A DNA stretch of 64,000 nt, taken from NCBI GenBank assembly GCA_963422775.4, contig CAUJSJ030000058.1, positions 14,656 to 78,655 of the forward strand, given 5' to 3'. This document shows, one piece after another, positions 30,484 to 39,080 of the stretch (positions are counted from its first letter, which is position 1; the number at the start of each line of letters is the position of its first letter). The stretch is from Pelomonas sp963422775. GTDB lineage: Bacteria; Pseudomonadota; Gammaproteobacteria; Burkholderiales; Burkholderiaceae_C. A program made the translations under genes and the position numbers. A model generated the notes under the pieces. That model had not been told where the DNA came from. It did no database searches and saw only the letters and a program-made list of their open reading frames with translations.

Positions 30484-31101
30484 GTGGGCAGCAGTTGGGC
30501 AGATCGGGCCAGCGCAGGGTTGTGGCGCATCGTCACCGTTTGCGGCGTTCTTGCGGCCTCAGCAGCGGGCGCGCAGGTCATCTCAAGGCCGGTTGCGGCG
30601 GATGGGCAGGACGGCCGCCCCTTCGCCATCGTCGACAAACACCAGGCGACGCTGTCCGTCTACGCCGCTGACGGCCGCCTCGTCGGCCGCGCGCCCGTCC
30701 TGCTCGGGCAGATGCCGGGCGACAGGGAGCCGTCGAGCTCCCGCGGCAAGGAGCCGTCGGCCCTGCAACCGCACGAGCGCGTCACGCCGGCGGGCCGCTT
30801 CGAGGCGCAGCCCGGGCGCAACCTGAGCGGCGAGCGCATCGTCTGGATCGACTACGACGCCAACCTCGCCATCCACCGCCTGCGCCCCGCGCCGGCCCGC
30901 CAGCACCGCCCCGAGCGCCTGATGTCCGCCAATCTGCAGGACCGCCGCATCACGTTGGGCTGCGTCGTCGTCGACCCGGCCTTCTTCGACCAGGTCGTGC
31001 TGCCGACGCTGGGTGGCGGCAAGAGCCTCGTCTACATCCTGCCGGAGCGCGAGCCGGTCGTGGCTTCCGCCGGGGGAACGTCACACGCGGCCGCGCCCTG
31101 A
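30484..31101 (+). CDS. L,D-transpeptidase-like (YkuD-fold) exported protein, paralogue 2
   Basis: The 205-aa protein is clearly related to its upstream neighbour (GRPFAIVDKHQATLSVYAADGRLVG, TPAGRF, GRIVWIDYD-like stretch). It has a signal sequence (about 14-30) instead of a stable anchor. The catalytic region reads AIHRLRP and RITLGCVVVDP: His and Cys are kept, but the usual Ser two places before the Cys is Thr. GTG 30484 is chosen with an AAGGGG site upstream; no ATG fits better. The tandem layout indicates duplication. It may be an active enzyme, a diverged copy or a regulator. Confidence 0.75.
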   Translation: MGSSWADRASAGLWRIVTVCGVLAASAAGAQVISRPVAADGQDGRPFAIVDKHQATLSVYAADGRLVGRAPVLLGQMPGDREPSSSRGKEPSALQPHERVTPAGRFEAQPGRNLSGERIVWIDYDANLAIHRLRPAPARQHRPERLMSANLQDRRITLGCVVVDPAFFDQVVLPTLGGGKSLVYILPEREPVVASAGGTSHAAAP

Positions 31102-31140
31102 GTTTCCCGGCCATGCGCCCAGGCCCTAGGATGCGCGCGC

Positions 31141-32124
31141 ATGACCCTGATCAGCATCGTCACCAGCTGCCTGAACGAGGCCGACAACGTCGCCGAGTTG
31201 CACCAGCGCATCAAGGCCCAGTTCGCTCCCGGCGGCCCCGCGGCCGACTTCGAGTTCGAGCACATCTTCCTGGACAACGGCTCCACCGACGACACCGTCG
31301 CCCGCGTGAAGGCCCTCGCCGCGGCCGACCCGCGCGTCAAGCTCATCGTCAACGCACGCAACTTCGGCCACGTGCGCTCGCCGCTGCATGGCATGTACCA
31401 GGCCAGCGGACAGGCCGTCATCTGCATGGCCTCCGACCTGCAGGACCCGCCCGAGCTGATCGGACAGTTCGTCGCCCACTGGCGCGCCGGCGAGCTGATC
31501 GCACTCGGCGTGAAGCCGCGCTCGCGCGAGACCTGGGCGATGGCGGTGCTGCGCCGCTTCTACTACCGCGCGCTGGGTCGCATGGCCGACGTGCCGCTGA
31601 TCGCCAACTTCACCGGCTTCGGCCTCTACGACCGTTCGGTCGTCGAGATCATCCGCGGCCTGGGCGACCCCTACCCCTATTTCCGCGGGCTGATCGCCGA
31701 GCTGGGCATCCACTACGCGACCGTCGAGTTCGAGCAGCCGGCGCGCGTGCGCGGCATCACGAAGAACAACTTCTACACGCTGTACGACCTGGCCATGCTG
31801 GGCCTGACGAGTCACTCCAAGCTGCCGCTGCGGCTGGCCACGCTGGCCGGCTTCAGCCTGAGTGCGATGAGCCTGCTGGTGTCGCTGGGCTACCTGGTGG
31901 CCAAGCTGGTGTTCTGGGACTACTTCACCGTCGGTACGGCGCCCATCATCATCGGTCTGTTCTTCTTCGGTGCAGTGCAGCTGTTCTTCATCGGCCTGTT
32001 GGGCGAGTACGTGGCCGCCATCCACACCCAGGTCAGCAAGCGGCCGCTGGTGGTGGAGAAGGAGCGCGTGAACCTGCCACCGGGCGATGCGCTGCCACGC
32101 CACTCCGGCGAGCGCCAGGCGTGA
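31141..32124 (+). CDS. GT2 glycosyltransferase, GtrB/DPM1-like, membrane-bound
   Basis: The 327-aa protein has an N-terminal GT-A catalytic domain (1-230) starting LISIVTSCLNEADNVAELH. It contains DNGSTDDT, the ARNFGH motif, MASDLQDPPEL (metal-binding DLQDPP) and TGFGLYDRSVV. Two membrane helices follow (about 238-260 and 270-295). This build is that of enzymes charging undecaprenyl phosphate with a sugar (GtrB, ArnC). Its stop overlaps the GTG start of a polytopic membrane protein (GTGA), which may be the transferase that uses the lipid-linked sugar. Confidence 0.9.
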   Translation: MTLISIVTSCLNEADNVAELHQRIKAQFAPGGPAADFEFEHIFLDNGSTDDTVARVKALAAADPRVKLIVNARNFGHVRSPLHGMYQASGQAVICMASDLQDPPELIGQFVAHWRAGELIALGVKPRSRETWAMAVLRRFYYRALGRMADVPLIANFTGFGLYDRSVVEIIRGLGDPYPYFRGLIAELGIHYATVEFEQPARVRGITKNNFYTLYDLAMLGLTSHSKLPLRLATLAGFSLSAMSLLVSLGYLVAKLVFWDYFTVGTAPIIIGLFFFGAVQLFFIGLLGEYVAAIHTQVSKRPLVVEKERVNLPPGDALPRHSGERQA

Positions 32125-33581
32125 ACGCCAGCGGCGCCCCGCGCCAGCTCGACCGGCTGGAGCTGGCGGCGCTGGGCTATCTGCTCGCGCCCATGCTGCT
32201 CTTCGCCTGGGGCTGGTGGCGCTGGCCGGTGGCGCTGGCGCTGAGCGCCGTGCTGGCTTTCAGCGCCCGCGCCGTCATGACCCGCCGTCGGCGCGGCGGT
32301 CAGCCGCTGCGCCCGGCGCTGTGGCTGGCGCTTGGCGCGGTCGCGCTGGTGTGGGTGGGCAGCAGCGGCCTGCTCGGCGGGCTGCCGCTCAACCCGGACT
32401 GGAGCGTGCGCATGGTCGTGCTGCGCGACCTCACGCTGGGCGCCTGGCCGGTGGGGTACGGCGAACTGGCCGGCGGCGAGGCGGTGCTGCGCTTCTCGAT
32501 GGGCTACTACCTGATCCCGGCGGGCCTGGGCGCCTGGCTGGGCGGCGTGGAGGCGGCGCGGCTGCTGCTCGGCCTGTGGACGGCGCTGGGCGTGCTGCTC
32601 TTCTTCGCCCTGATCGTTCAGTCCTGGCCCAGCCGGCGCCCTGCCGTCGTCGCCGCGCTGCTGGCCGTGCTGGTGCTGTTCAGCGGCATGGACATCCTCG
32701 GCTTCCTGCTGGAGAAGGCGCGCACGCCGGAACTGGGCGAGCACATCGAATGGTGGGCGCCGTGGCTGCAGTATTCGTCGCAGACCACGCTGCTGTTCTG
32801 GGCGCCCAACCATGCGCTGCCGGCCTGGCTGGGCGCGGCGCTGGTGTGGCGGCATCGTGACGCGGGGCTGGCTGCGGCCCCTGCGGCGGCGCTGCTGGCC
32901 GCCGCGGCCTTGTGGTCACCGCTGGCTTGCGTCGGGCTGCTGCCGCTGCTCGCGCTCGTCAGCCTGAGGCGGCAGCCTTGGCGCAGCTGGCTGCGCGAGC
33001 TGGTGCGGCCAGAAGTGCTGGCCGCGCTGCCGGTGCTGGCGTTGCTGGCGGTGTTCGTGAGCTTCGGCATCGTCACCGAGGTGTTGCCCGAGGCGGGGCG
33101 GGCCATGGCCGCGGTGGCGGCGTCCGCGGCCACCTGGTATCAGTGGATCTGCTTCACGATGCTCGAGTGGGGCTTCCTGGCCTGCGTGCTGCTGGCGGCT
33201 GGGCCGCGGCGGCTGGGCTGGGAGTTCTGGGCGGCCTGCGCGCTGCTGTTCGTGCTGCCGCTGCTGCGCTTCGGGCCGGGCAACGACCTGGTCATGCGCG
33301 CCGGCATCGCACCGGTCACGTTGCTGATGCTCTGCGTCGCCCAGGCGCTTGGCCGGGGCGACCTGCCGCGCCGCCTGCGGGTCGCGCTGCTGCTCATGCT
33401 GCTGGTGGGCGTGGCCACGCCCGCGCAGGAGCTGGTGCGCCAAGCGCAGGGCGGCTCGCGCTGGCCCGACGAGGGCGGCAGCATGGCCGGCTACAACGGC
33501 CAGGCTTGGCACTATGTCGGGCGGCTGACGCCGGGGCCGATGGCCCACCTGCTGCGGCAACCGCAGCCGATGCCGCGCTGA
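32121..33581 (+). CDS. polytopic membrane protein, possible GtrC-like glycosyltransferase
   Basis: The 486-aa protein has about 11 hydrophobic segments and no recognised family motif. An early loop contains LNPDWSVRMVVLRDL with acidic and basic residues that could serve as a GT-C active site. GTG 32121 is chosen because it overlaps the stop of the GT2 gene (GTGA), as many genes here do. Coupling with a GtrB-like enzyme fits the pattern in which a third, strain-specific membrane protein moves the sugar onto a surface polymer. It meets the convergent epimerase gene with only three bases between stops. Confidence 0.65.
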   Translation: MNASGAPRQLDRLELAALGYLLAPMLLFAWGWWRWPVALALSAVLAFSARAVMTRRRRGGQPLRPALWLALGAVALVWVGSSGLLGGLPLNPDWSVRMVVLRDLTLGAWPVGYGELAGGEAVLRFSMGYYLIPAGLGAWLGGVEAARLLLGLWTALGVLLFFALIVQSWPSRRPAVVAALLAVLVLFSGMDILGFLLEKARTPELGEHIEWWAPWLQYSSQTTLLFWAPNHALPAWLGAALVWRHRDAGLAAAPAAALLAAAALWSPLACVGLLPLLALVSLRRQPWRSWLRELVRPEVLAALPVLALLAVFVSFGIVTEVLPEAGRAMAAVAASAATWYQWICFTMLEWGFLACVLLAAGPRRLGWEFWAACALLFVLPLLRFGPGNDLVMRAGIAPVTLLMLCVAQALGRGDLPRRLRVALLLMLLVGVATPAQELVRQAQGGSRWPDEGGSMAGYNGQAWHYVGRLTPGPMAHLLRQPQPMPR

Positions 33582-33584
33582 ATT

Positions 33585-34610
33585 TCAGTGGCGGTGCCAG
33601 CGCGCCGTGCGCTGGATGGCAAGGTCCAGCGGCGTCCAGGCAGCCAGGCCCAGGCCTTCGGCGCGGGCGATGGCCGGCAGGTAGAAGCGCCGCGCCTCGC
33701 CGGGCTGCTCGGGGCCGGCCAGCACCTCGGTCGCCGGTGCGAGCAGGTCGCGCACGCGCTGGGCCAGCTCGATGACGCGAAGGCCCTGGCCGCCGCCGAT
33801 GTTGATTGGTTGCCCGGCCGGTGCGCTCAACAGCAGGTGCAGCAGCCACCAAGCCAGGTCGGCGCCGTAGAGGTAGCTGCGCACGGCCTGGCCGGAGGAG
33901 TTCAGGCGCAGCGGGCCGCCGGCCAGCGCGTCGCGGATGAAGTTGCCGATCGCGAAATGGCCGTGCAAGTCCAAGCCCGGGCCGACGAAGGCGAAGCAAC
34001 GCGTCGGCACGACGGCGCAGCCGTGCTGCTGTGCATGCAGCGCGGCGAGCAGTTCGCCCACGCGCTTGGCCTCGCCGTAGGCGCTGCCGGGCAGGGTGGG
34101 ATCACAGGCCTGCGCGGCGTCCTCGGCGATGGGCGCGGGCGGCTGCGCACCGTACTGCGCGCCGGAGCCGGTCAGCAGCAGCCGGCGCACGCCGTGGGCC
34201 GCGGCGAAGGCCAGCACCTGGCGTGTGCCGGCGAGCGCGTCGTCGAACACGGCCTGTGCGTCGGTGTGCGCGCTGGCATGGGTGTCGGTGGCCGCGTGCA
34301 GCAGCAGGTCGAACTGCCCTTCGCCGGGCCAGGGCTGGCGTGCGTCACCGGGCAGCAGCCGCAGCCAGGGCAGCCTGGCGGCCCAGGGTTCGGCGGCGAG
34401 GAAACGCTGCGGGTCGCGGCTCAGGCCGGCGACCTCGAAGCGCAGCCCGCCCTCGTGCAGGTGGGCCAGCAGCGCCAGCAGGTGCTTGCCGAAGAAGCCG
34501 GTGGCGCCGCTGAGGTACAGCCGCTGGCCGTCCAACGCGTCAAGTGCGGGCGCCAGCGGCGCAATGCGCTCGAAGTCCTCGGCCAGGAAGCTCGCGAGAT
34601 CCGGCTTCAC
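33585..34610 (-). CDS. NAD-dependent epimerase/dehydratase (extended SDR)
   Basis: The 341-aa nucleotide-sugar enzyme has the Rossmann motif LSGATGFFGKHLL (GxxGxxG) at about 32-42, the SGSGAQYGA region near the catalytic Ser/Thr and active-site YGEAK (YxxxK) at about 180. The C-terminal half binds sugar substrate. It could be an epimerase, reductase or dehydratase. In this locus it is the best local candidate for a reductase of the CDP-sugar made by RfbFGH and the ThDP enzyme, but that is inference. GTG 34610 overlaps the stop of the NeuB-like gene (GTGA). Confidence 0.85.
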   Translation of the reverse strand: MKPDLASFLAEDFERIAPLAPALDALDGQRLYLSGATGFFGKHLLALLAHLHEGGLRFEVAGLSRDPQRFLAAEPWAARLPWLRLLPGDARQPWPGEGQFDLLLHAATDTHASAHTDAQAVFDDALAGTRQVLAFAAAHGVRRLLLTGSGAQYGAQPPAPIAEDAAQACDPTLPGSAYGEAKRVGELLAALHAQQHGCAVVPTRCFAFVGPGLDLHGHFAIGNFIRDALAGGPLRLNSSGQAVRSYLYGADLAWWLLHLLLSAPAGQPINIGGGQGLRVIELAQRVRDLLAPATEVLAGPEQPGEARRFYLPAIARAEGLGLAAWTPLDLAIQRTARWHRH

Positions 34611-35695
34611 AGGCCGCGGTTGTAGATCAGGTTGCGCAGCGCCGGCGTGCTGGCGTAAGGGCTGTCCAGGTCGTCGATCATCAGCGCCGTGTCGGCCTTG
34701 AGCTCGCGCACCGAGCGCTGGCCGTTCATGACCTCGCGGCAGGAGAGCTGGCCCTTCTGCAGCGGGATGGCCAGGTAGAAGTCGCGGTCCACGCTGTTGT
34801 GGTGGAACTCGTAGCCGGCCGGCAGGTCGCGCTTGAGGTAGACGCCGCGCACCAGTTGGTCCAGGTATTCGATCTCGCGCTTGCTGGGGATGCGCTTGGT
34901 GTCGCCGCTGGGGCCGCACATTTCGCGCGCCTTGTGATAGGCCTTGAACCAGGTGTCGACCTGGTGCGGCAGCGAGCAGTAGGGCGACACGGCGATGCCG
35001 TCGGCCTCGATGTCGATGTGGCGTTCCCAGGTTCGCGCGCCCTTGGCGTAGGACATCAGCATCGAGCTGCTCCAGTCGCCGTACTCGTGCGAAGAGAAGC
35101 CGATGACGAGCTGCGGGTAGCGGTGGCGCAGGTAGTCGATCTGGTTGAGCTCCAGTTCGCCGTCCTCGGACGGGTACAGCGACACGCAGTGGTTCAGCGA
35201 CAGCGGGATGTGGCGGTTGGCGAAGAAGGTGACGAGGTCGTCGATGTCCTTCTCCGACGAGCCGCCGGTGGACACGATGACCGGCTTCCTCGTCTTGGCG
35301 ATGCGGTCGAGCAGGAACCAGTCGTTCAGGTCGGAGCTGGCCACCTTGATGATGGGCAGGTCGAAGGCTTCGCACAGGTCCACGGAGGCTTCGTCGAAGG
35401 CCGTGGCCATCGGGATGCAGCCCTGCTCGCGGATGGCGTTGATGAGGATGCCGTATTCGCCCCGCGTGAGCTTTGTCGCTTCGGTCTTCTTGACGTAGCG
35501 CAAGTCCTCGCGGCCCTTGAAGGTGGGGGAGATAAAGTGATCGACGTCGCGAAACTGCAGCTTGATCGCCGCGCGTACGTTGTTGAAGCGCACGACCTGG
35601 GCGAAGGCGTTGATGATGGCCAGACCACGGTCGATCCGACCCCAGTGGTTGTTGGCCAGTTCCAGGACAAACAGGTCACTGAATATCTTGTTCAT
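34607..35695 (-). CDS. N-acetylneuraminate synthase (NeuB)-like protein with SAF domain
   Basis: The 362-aa protein has a TIM-barrel NeuB domain (about 1-260) starting FVLELANNHWGRIDRGL, with KLQFRD, STGGSS, CVSLYPS and GFSSHEYGDW motifs. A C-terminal SAF domain (about 290-345) contains YLKRDLPAGYEF. NeuB-type enzymes condense PEP with an N-acyl hexosamine to make nonulosonic acids. The window shows no CMP-sugar synthetase, so the product is unknown. ATG 35695 gives the family start. The gene is divergent from the HAD gene (75-base gap) and overlaps the epimerase gene downstream. Confidence 0.85.
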   Translation of the reverse strand: MNKIFSDLFVLELANNHWGRIDRGLAIINAFAQVVRFNNVRAAIKLQFRDVDHFISPTFKGREDLRYVKKTEATKLTRGEYGILINAIREQGCIPMATAFDEASVDLCEAFDLPIIKVASSDLNDWFLLDRIAKTRKPVIVSTGGSSEKDIDDLVTFFANRHIPLSLNHCVSLYPSEDGELELNQIDYLRHRYPQLVIGFSSHEYGDWSSSMLMSYAKGARTWERHIDIEADGIAVSPYCSLPHQVDTWFKAYHKAREMCGPSGDTKRIPSKREIEYLDQLVRGVYLKRDLPAGYEFHHNSVDRDFYLAIPLQKGQLSCREVMNGQRSVRELKADTALMIDDLDSPYASTPALRNLIYNRGL

Positions 35696-35770
35696 GCAAT
35701 GCCTCAAATGCGGCAGGAAGTCGGGGCGCGGGAATTGTGCGCTCGGCACGTCGCTGTCGACGGTGATGTG

Positions 35771-36607
35771 ATGCCGCCTTCCGTGAGGGATCCGGCACCC
35801 GTCGTGACATCTTTTCTGGCGCGCGGTGGCTCGGTGGTGACCTTTGACGTGTTCGATACGCTGCTGTGGCGGCGCGTGCTGTTCCCGGCGGATGCATTCG
35901 GCCTGCTGCCGCACGGGCGCGCGACGGCGTGGCGCGCATCCGTCGAGGCCGCCGTGACCGCCACGTGCCGGCGCCTGCTGCGGCGCGAGCCCCGGCTGGC
36001 GGACATCTACCGCTTCTACCGCTTCGATCCGGCGGCGGAGCTGGCGATGGAAGTCAGCCTCGCCCAGGCCAATCCCTGGTGCCTGGACCTGGTGAAGGCC
36101 CTGCTGGCGCGCGGCGTGACCGTGGCTGGGGTGTCGGACATGTACCTGTCGGCGCCGCACATCGCCACGCTGCTGCAGGCTGCCGGCTACCCGTCGCTGC
36201 CGCTGTTCGTGTCCTCCGAGGCCAACCGCAGCAAGCACGGCGATGGCGGCCTGTTCCTGCACGTGGGCGAGCATCTCGGCGCGAAGCCGCCGAACTGGAT
36301 GCACGTCGGCGACAACCCGCATGCCGACATCGCGATGGCCCGCCGGCACGGCCTGTCGACCTGCCACGTGAAGGCGCCGCGCGACATGCTGCTGGCCCTG
36401 CTGCCAGACCTGTCGCGCCAGCCCCGCACGCCGCAGCAGGCCGTGTTCCTGGGCGAAGTGGCCATCGCGCTGCATGTGCGCCTGGCCGAAGCGGCCGCAC
36501 CTCCCGATCTGGCCGGGCGACTCGCGCGCGCACTGGCCGGGGCGACCGACGCGCAGGCCGTGGTCCGGCAGGCCCTGGCACCGGTGGCCGGAGAGACGCT
36601 GCCGTGA
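35771..36607 (+). CDS. HAD-superfamily phosphatase-like protein (COG5610-type N-terminal half)
   Basis: The 278-aa protein has HAD motif I FDVFDTLL (two Asp at about 25-29), motif II in AGVSDMYLS, a Lys in NRSKHGDGG and motif IV HVGDNPHADIAMA. FDVFDTLLxR followed by VSDMYLS is the pattern of the N-terminal half of large COG5610 proteins in capsule loci. Here the chain ends after the HAD domain. ATG 35771 lacks a good ribosome-binding site; an in-frame ATG at 35699 is an alternative. Its stop overlaps the flippase start (GTGA). It could be a sugar-phosphate phosphatase, including for the nearby NeuB-like product. Confidence 0.85.
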   Translation: MPPSVRDPAPVVTSFLARGGSVVTFDVFDTLLWRRVLFPADAFGLLPHGRATAWRASVEAAVTATCRRLLRREPRLADIYRFYRFDPAAELAMEVSLAQANPWCLDLVKALLARGVTVAGVSDMYLSAPHIATLLQAAGYPSLPLFVSSEANRSKHGDGGLFLHVGEHLGAKPPNWMHVGDNPHADIAMARRHGLSTCHVKAPRDMLLALLPDLSRQPRTPQQAVFLGEVAIALHVRLAEAAAPPDLAGRLARALAGATDAQAVVRQALAPVAGETLP

Positions 36608-37899
36608 AGCCGCCGCGCGGCCTGTCCATCGTGCTGATCGAGGGGGTGGTGTTCGCCTTCTTCTCGGCGCTGCTGGGGCTGCTTTGCGCCCGCCACTGGG
36701 GGCCTCAGCTGGCGGGCATCACGGCGTTGTCCTTCACGATCGCCGCGCTGTGCGCGATGGTGGCGCAGATGGGCACGGACCAGATCGTCATCACGCGCTT
36801 CGTGGGGGAGCAGGACCCGGCCCGGCTGGTCCGGTCGGTGCTGGTGCTGCGCAGCCTGTCCTCGTTGCTCGCGCTGCTGGGGCTGGTGGCGAGCACCGCC
36901 GCATTCGCCGGCACGCTGGGGCCCTGGTGGCTGCTGCCGCTGCTGGCGTTTGTGCAGTGCCTGCTGAGTGCTGCCGACGTGCTCAGGCTGCGGGCCCAGG
37001 CGCTGAACAGCCTGCACCGGCAGTCGCCTTGGCGCATCGTTGCCGTGACGCTGTTCTTCGCGGTCAAGCTGGTCGTGCTTGTCCGCGAGCCCGCCGCGGT
37101 CAGCGTGTGGCTGGTTGCGTTGATCAGCCTGGTGGAGTCGGCCGTGCTGCTGGGTATTTCGGTGGCGGTCAGCCGCCGTTTCGACCCCTGGCCTGCCGGG
37201 GTGGTGGTCGGCGCCGACGTGCTGCGGTCCGAGGTGCGCCAGCTGGCGCGTGCGTCGCTGCCGCTGTTCGCGGCCGGCTTTGCCGTCACGGCCTTCCTGC
37301 GGCTGGACTATTTCGCGCTGGCCGAGCTGGCGGACAGCCGCCAACTCGGCCTGTATGCGTCGTCCATGCGGGTGCTGGAGCTGTACATGGCGGTGGGCAA
37401 CCTCGCGCTGCTGCAGTTCCTGCCTCAGCTCGTGCGCAGCCATCGTGAGTCGCCTGCGCTTTACACGCAGCACCTGCGCGCCGCCTTCGGCCTGGCCTAC
37501 CTGATCGCGGCCGGCATCGTCGCGTTCAACGCGCTGGCCGGCGCACCGCTGATCACCTGGGCGCTGGGCGCGGAATACGCCCCCGTGTCCGCGGCCTCCA
37601 CGCTGCTGTGCCTGCTCGGCATCCCGCTGCTGTCGGGCACGGTGCGCGGCTTCGCGATCTCCATCCAGGGCCTGCACGCGCACCACCTGTACTGCGCGCT
37701 GCTGGGCCTGGCGCTGGGGCTGCCGCTGCTGGCCTGGCTGGTGCCGGCCTACGGCTTCCGCGGCGCGTTGTGGGCCGACGGGTTCACCTATGTGGCCACT
37801 GCCATGCTGTCGTCGCTGGCCTTCCCGGCGTTGCGCGGCATCGGCCGCGCGCAGTGGCGGCCGCGCGTCGATGTGGCCAGCTGGCGGGCGCGCGCATGA
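36604..37899 (+). CDS. Wzx-like oligosaccharide flippase (MOP superfamily)
   Basis: The 431-aa polytopic protein has about 12 to 14 helices. It starts RGLSIVLIEGVVFAFFSALLGLLCARHWGPQLAG, as polysaccharide flippases do. It includes the FAAGFAVTAFLRLDYFALAEL segment with charged residues in mid-membrane. Such proteins turn undecaprenyl-diphosphate-linked repeat units across the inner membrane. Its presence implies a Wzx-dependent polymer made by this locus; no Wzy polymerase is recognised. GTG 36604 overlaps the HAD gene stop, and its own stop overlaps the next ATG, so the block is tightly coupled. Confidence 0.88.
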   Translation: MKPPRGLSIVLIEGVVFAFFSALLGLLCARHWGPQLAGITALSFTIAALCAMVAQMGTDQIVITRFVGEQDPARLVRSVLVLRSLSSLLALLGLVASTAAFAGTLGPWWLLPLLAFVQCLLSAADVLRLRAQALNSLHRQSPWRIVAVTLFFAVKLVVLVREPAAVSVWLVALISLVESAVLLGISVAVSRRFDPWPAGVVVGADVLRSEVRQLARASLPLFAAGFAVTAFLRLDYFALAELADSRQLGLYASSMRVLELYMAVGNLALLQFLPQLVRSHRESPALYTQHLRAAFGLAYLIAAGIVAFNALAGAPLITWALGAEYAPVSAASTLLCLLGIPLLSGTVRGFAISIQGLHAHHLYCALLGLALGLPLLAWLVPAYGFRGALWADGFTYVATAMLSSLAFPALRGIGRAQWRPRVDVASWRARA

Positions 37900-39074
37900 G
37901 CGCCGTTCTCGGCGCTGACATGCACGCGTTGGCTCGGGATGCCAGCGCGCTGCTGGCCTGGATGTGCGTGGACTTGCAGATGCGCAGCCGCGAACTGGGC
38001 GTCGACCGGGTGCTGTTCATGACGCGCGAGGGGCTGCTGTTCAAGGCCTATTTCGAGCGCTTCTGGGCGGCGCCCGCTGCCGCGCCCGCGGCGGAGCTGC
38101 TGCGGGTCAGCCGGCTGTCCACCTTCGCTGCGTCGCTGCACGACCAGGGCGCGGCCGGGCTGGACCGCCTGTTCACCCAATACCCGCAGGCCGGCTGGCC
38201 ACAGCTGCTGGCTTCGCTGGGAGAGCCGCTTCCCGCGCCGCCCTCGCCGCCCGGCGGCGCCGGGCCGGTGCTCGGCCGAGCCATCGGTGCCGATCCGGCC
38301 CTGGCGGCCTGGCTCGCCGACGTGGCAGCGCGCAAGCATGCTGAGGTGGCGGCCTACCTGCAGGCGCAGCACGCCGACGCCATGCGCGCCCAGCGCGTTC
38401 TGGTCGTGGACATCGGCTGGCGCGGCACCATCCAGGACAACCTGGCCCTGGCGTTCCCGCAGCTGCAGTGGGAGGGCGTCTACGTGGGCCTGTATCCCTA
38501 CATGAACCCCCAGCCCGCCAACGTGCGCAAGCACGGCCTGCTGTTCGACTCGTCGAACGCCGACCGCATGCCGGGCGGCAACCTGATGCCGATCGAATAC
38601 CTGTTCCACCAGGCGCTCGGCACCGTGGCCGGCTATCGCGGCGGCGAGGCGCACACGTTGGCCGCCGCCGGCGAGGAGGACGCGTTCAGCGCCGCGTTCC
38701 AGGCCGCCGTGCTGGAGGACGCGCCGCACCGCGCTGCCGAATGGGCCGGGCAGCCAGGAGACGCGACGCTGGCTGCGTGGCGGCAGGCGTCGCTGGCCTT
38801 CTGGTCGGGCTGCCAGCAGATGCCGCTGGCGCTGTTCCAGGCCTTGTGCCGCTACGCGCACGAAGAGACCTTTGGCCTGGGTCAGGTGGTCAACATGGCG
38901 GCCGCCATGTCGCCGCGGGCGGCTCTGCGCAGCCTGGTGTCGTCGCGGGAGCGCGCGCTTTTCCTGCAATATGTCGGCGCGTTGCCGCTCGCGCTGCGCC
39001 ACGAAGCCGGCCTGGGGTGGTGGCTGCGCGGCTGGCTGCAGCTTCGTCACTTGCGCTCTCGCGGGAGAACTTGA
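37896..39074 (+). CDS. COG5610-like C-terminal-half protein, copy 1
   Basis: The 392-aa soluble protein contains the pair of motifs seen in the C-terminal halves of COG5610 (large HAD-related) surface-polysaccharide proteins. These are VDRVLFMTREGLLFKAYFERFW near residues 36-57 and VLVVDIGWRGTIQDNL near 167-182. The usual (A)RDG is RE-G here. No HAD motif I is present. The function is unknown. ATG 37896 overlaps the flippase stop. A second member of the family is encoded at 41110, and a stand-alone HAD half at 35771, so the architecture appears split over three genes. Confidence 0.7.
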   Translation: MSAVLGADMHALARDASALLAWMCVDLQMRSRELGVDRVLFMTREGLLFKAYFERFWAAPAAAPAAELLRVSRLSTFAASLHDQGAAGLDRLFTQYPQAGWPQLLASLGEPLPAPPSPPGGAGPVLGRAIGADPALAAWLADVAARKHAEVAAYLQAQHADAMRAQRVLVVDIGWRGTIQDNLALAFPQLQWEGVYVGLYPYMNPQPANVRKHGLLFDSSNADRMPGGNLMPIEYLFHQALGTVAGYRGGEAHTLAAAGEEDAFSAAFQAAVLEDAPHRAAEWAGQPGDATLAAWRQASLAFWSGCQQMPLALFQALCRYAHEETFGLGQVVNMAAAMSPRAALRSLVSSRERALFLQYVGALPLALRHEAGLGWWLRGWLQLRHLRSRGRT

Positions 39075-39080
39075 GAAGTC

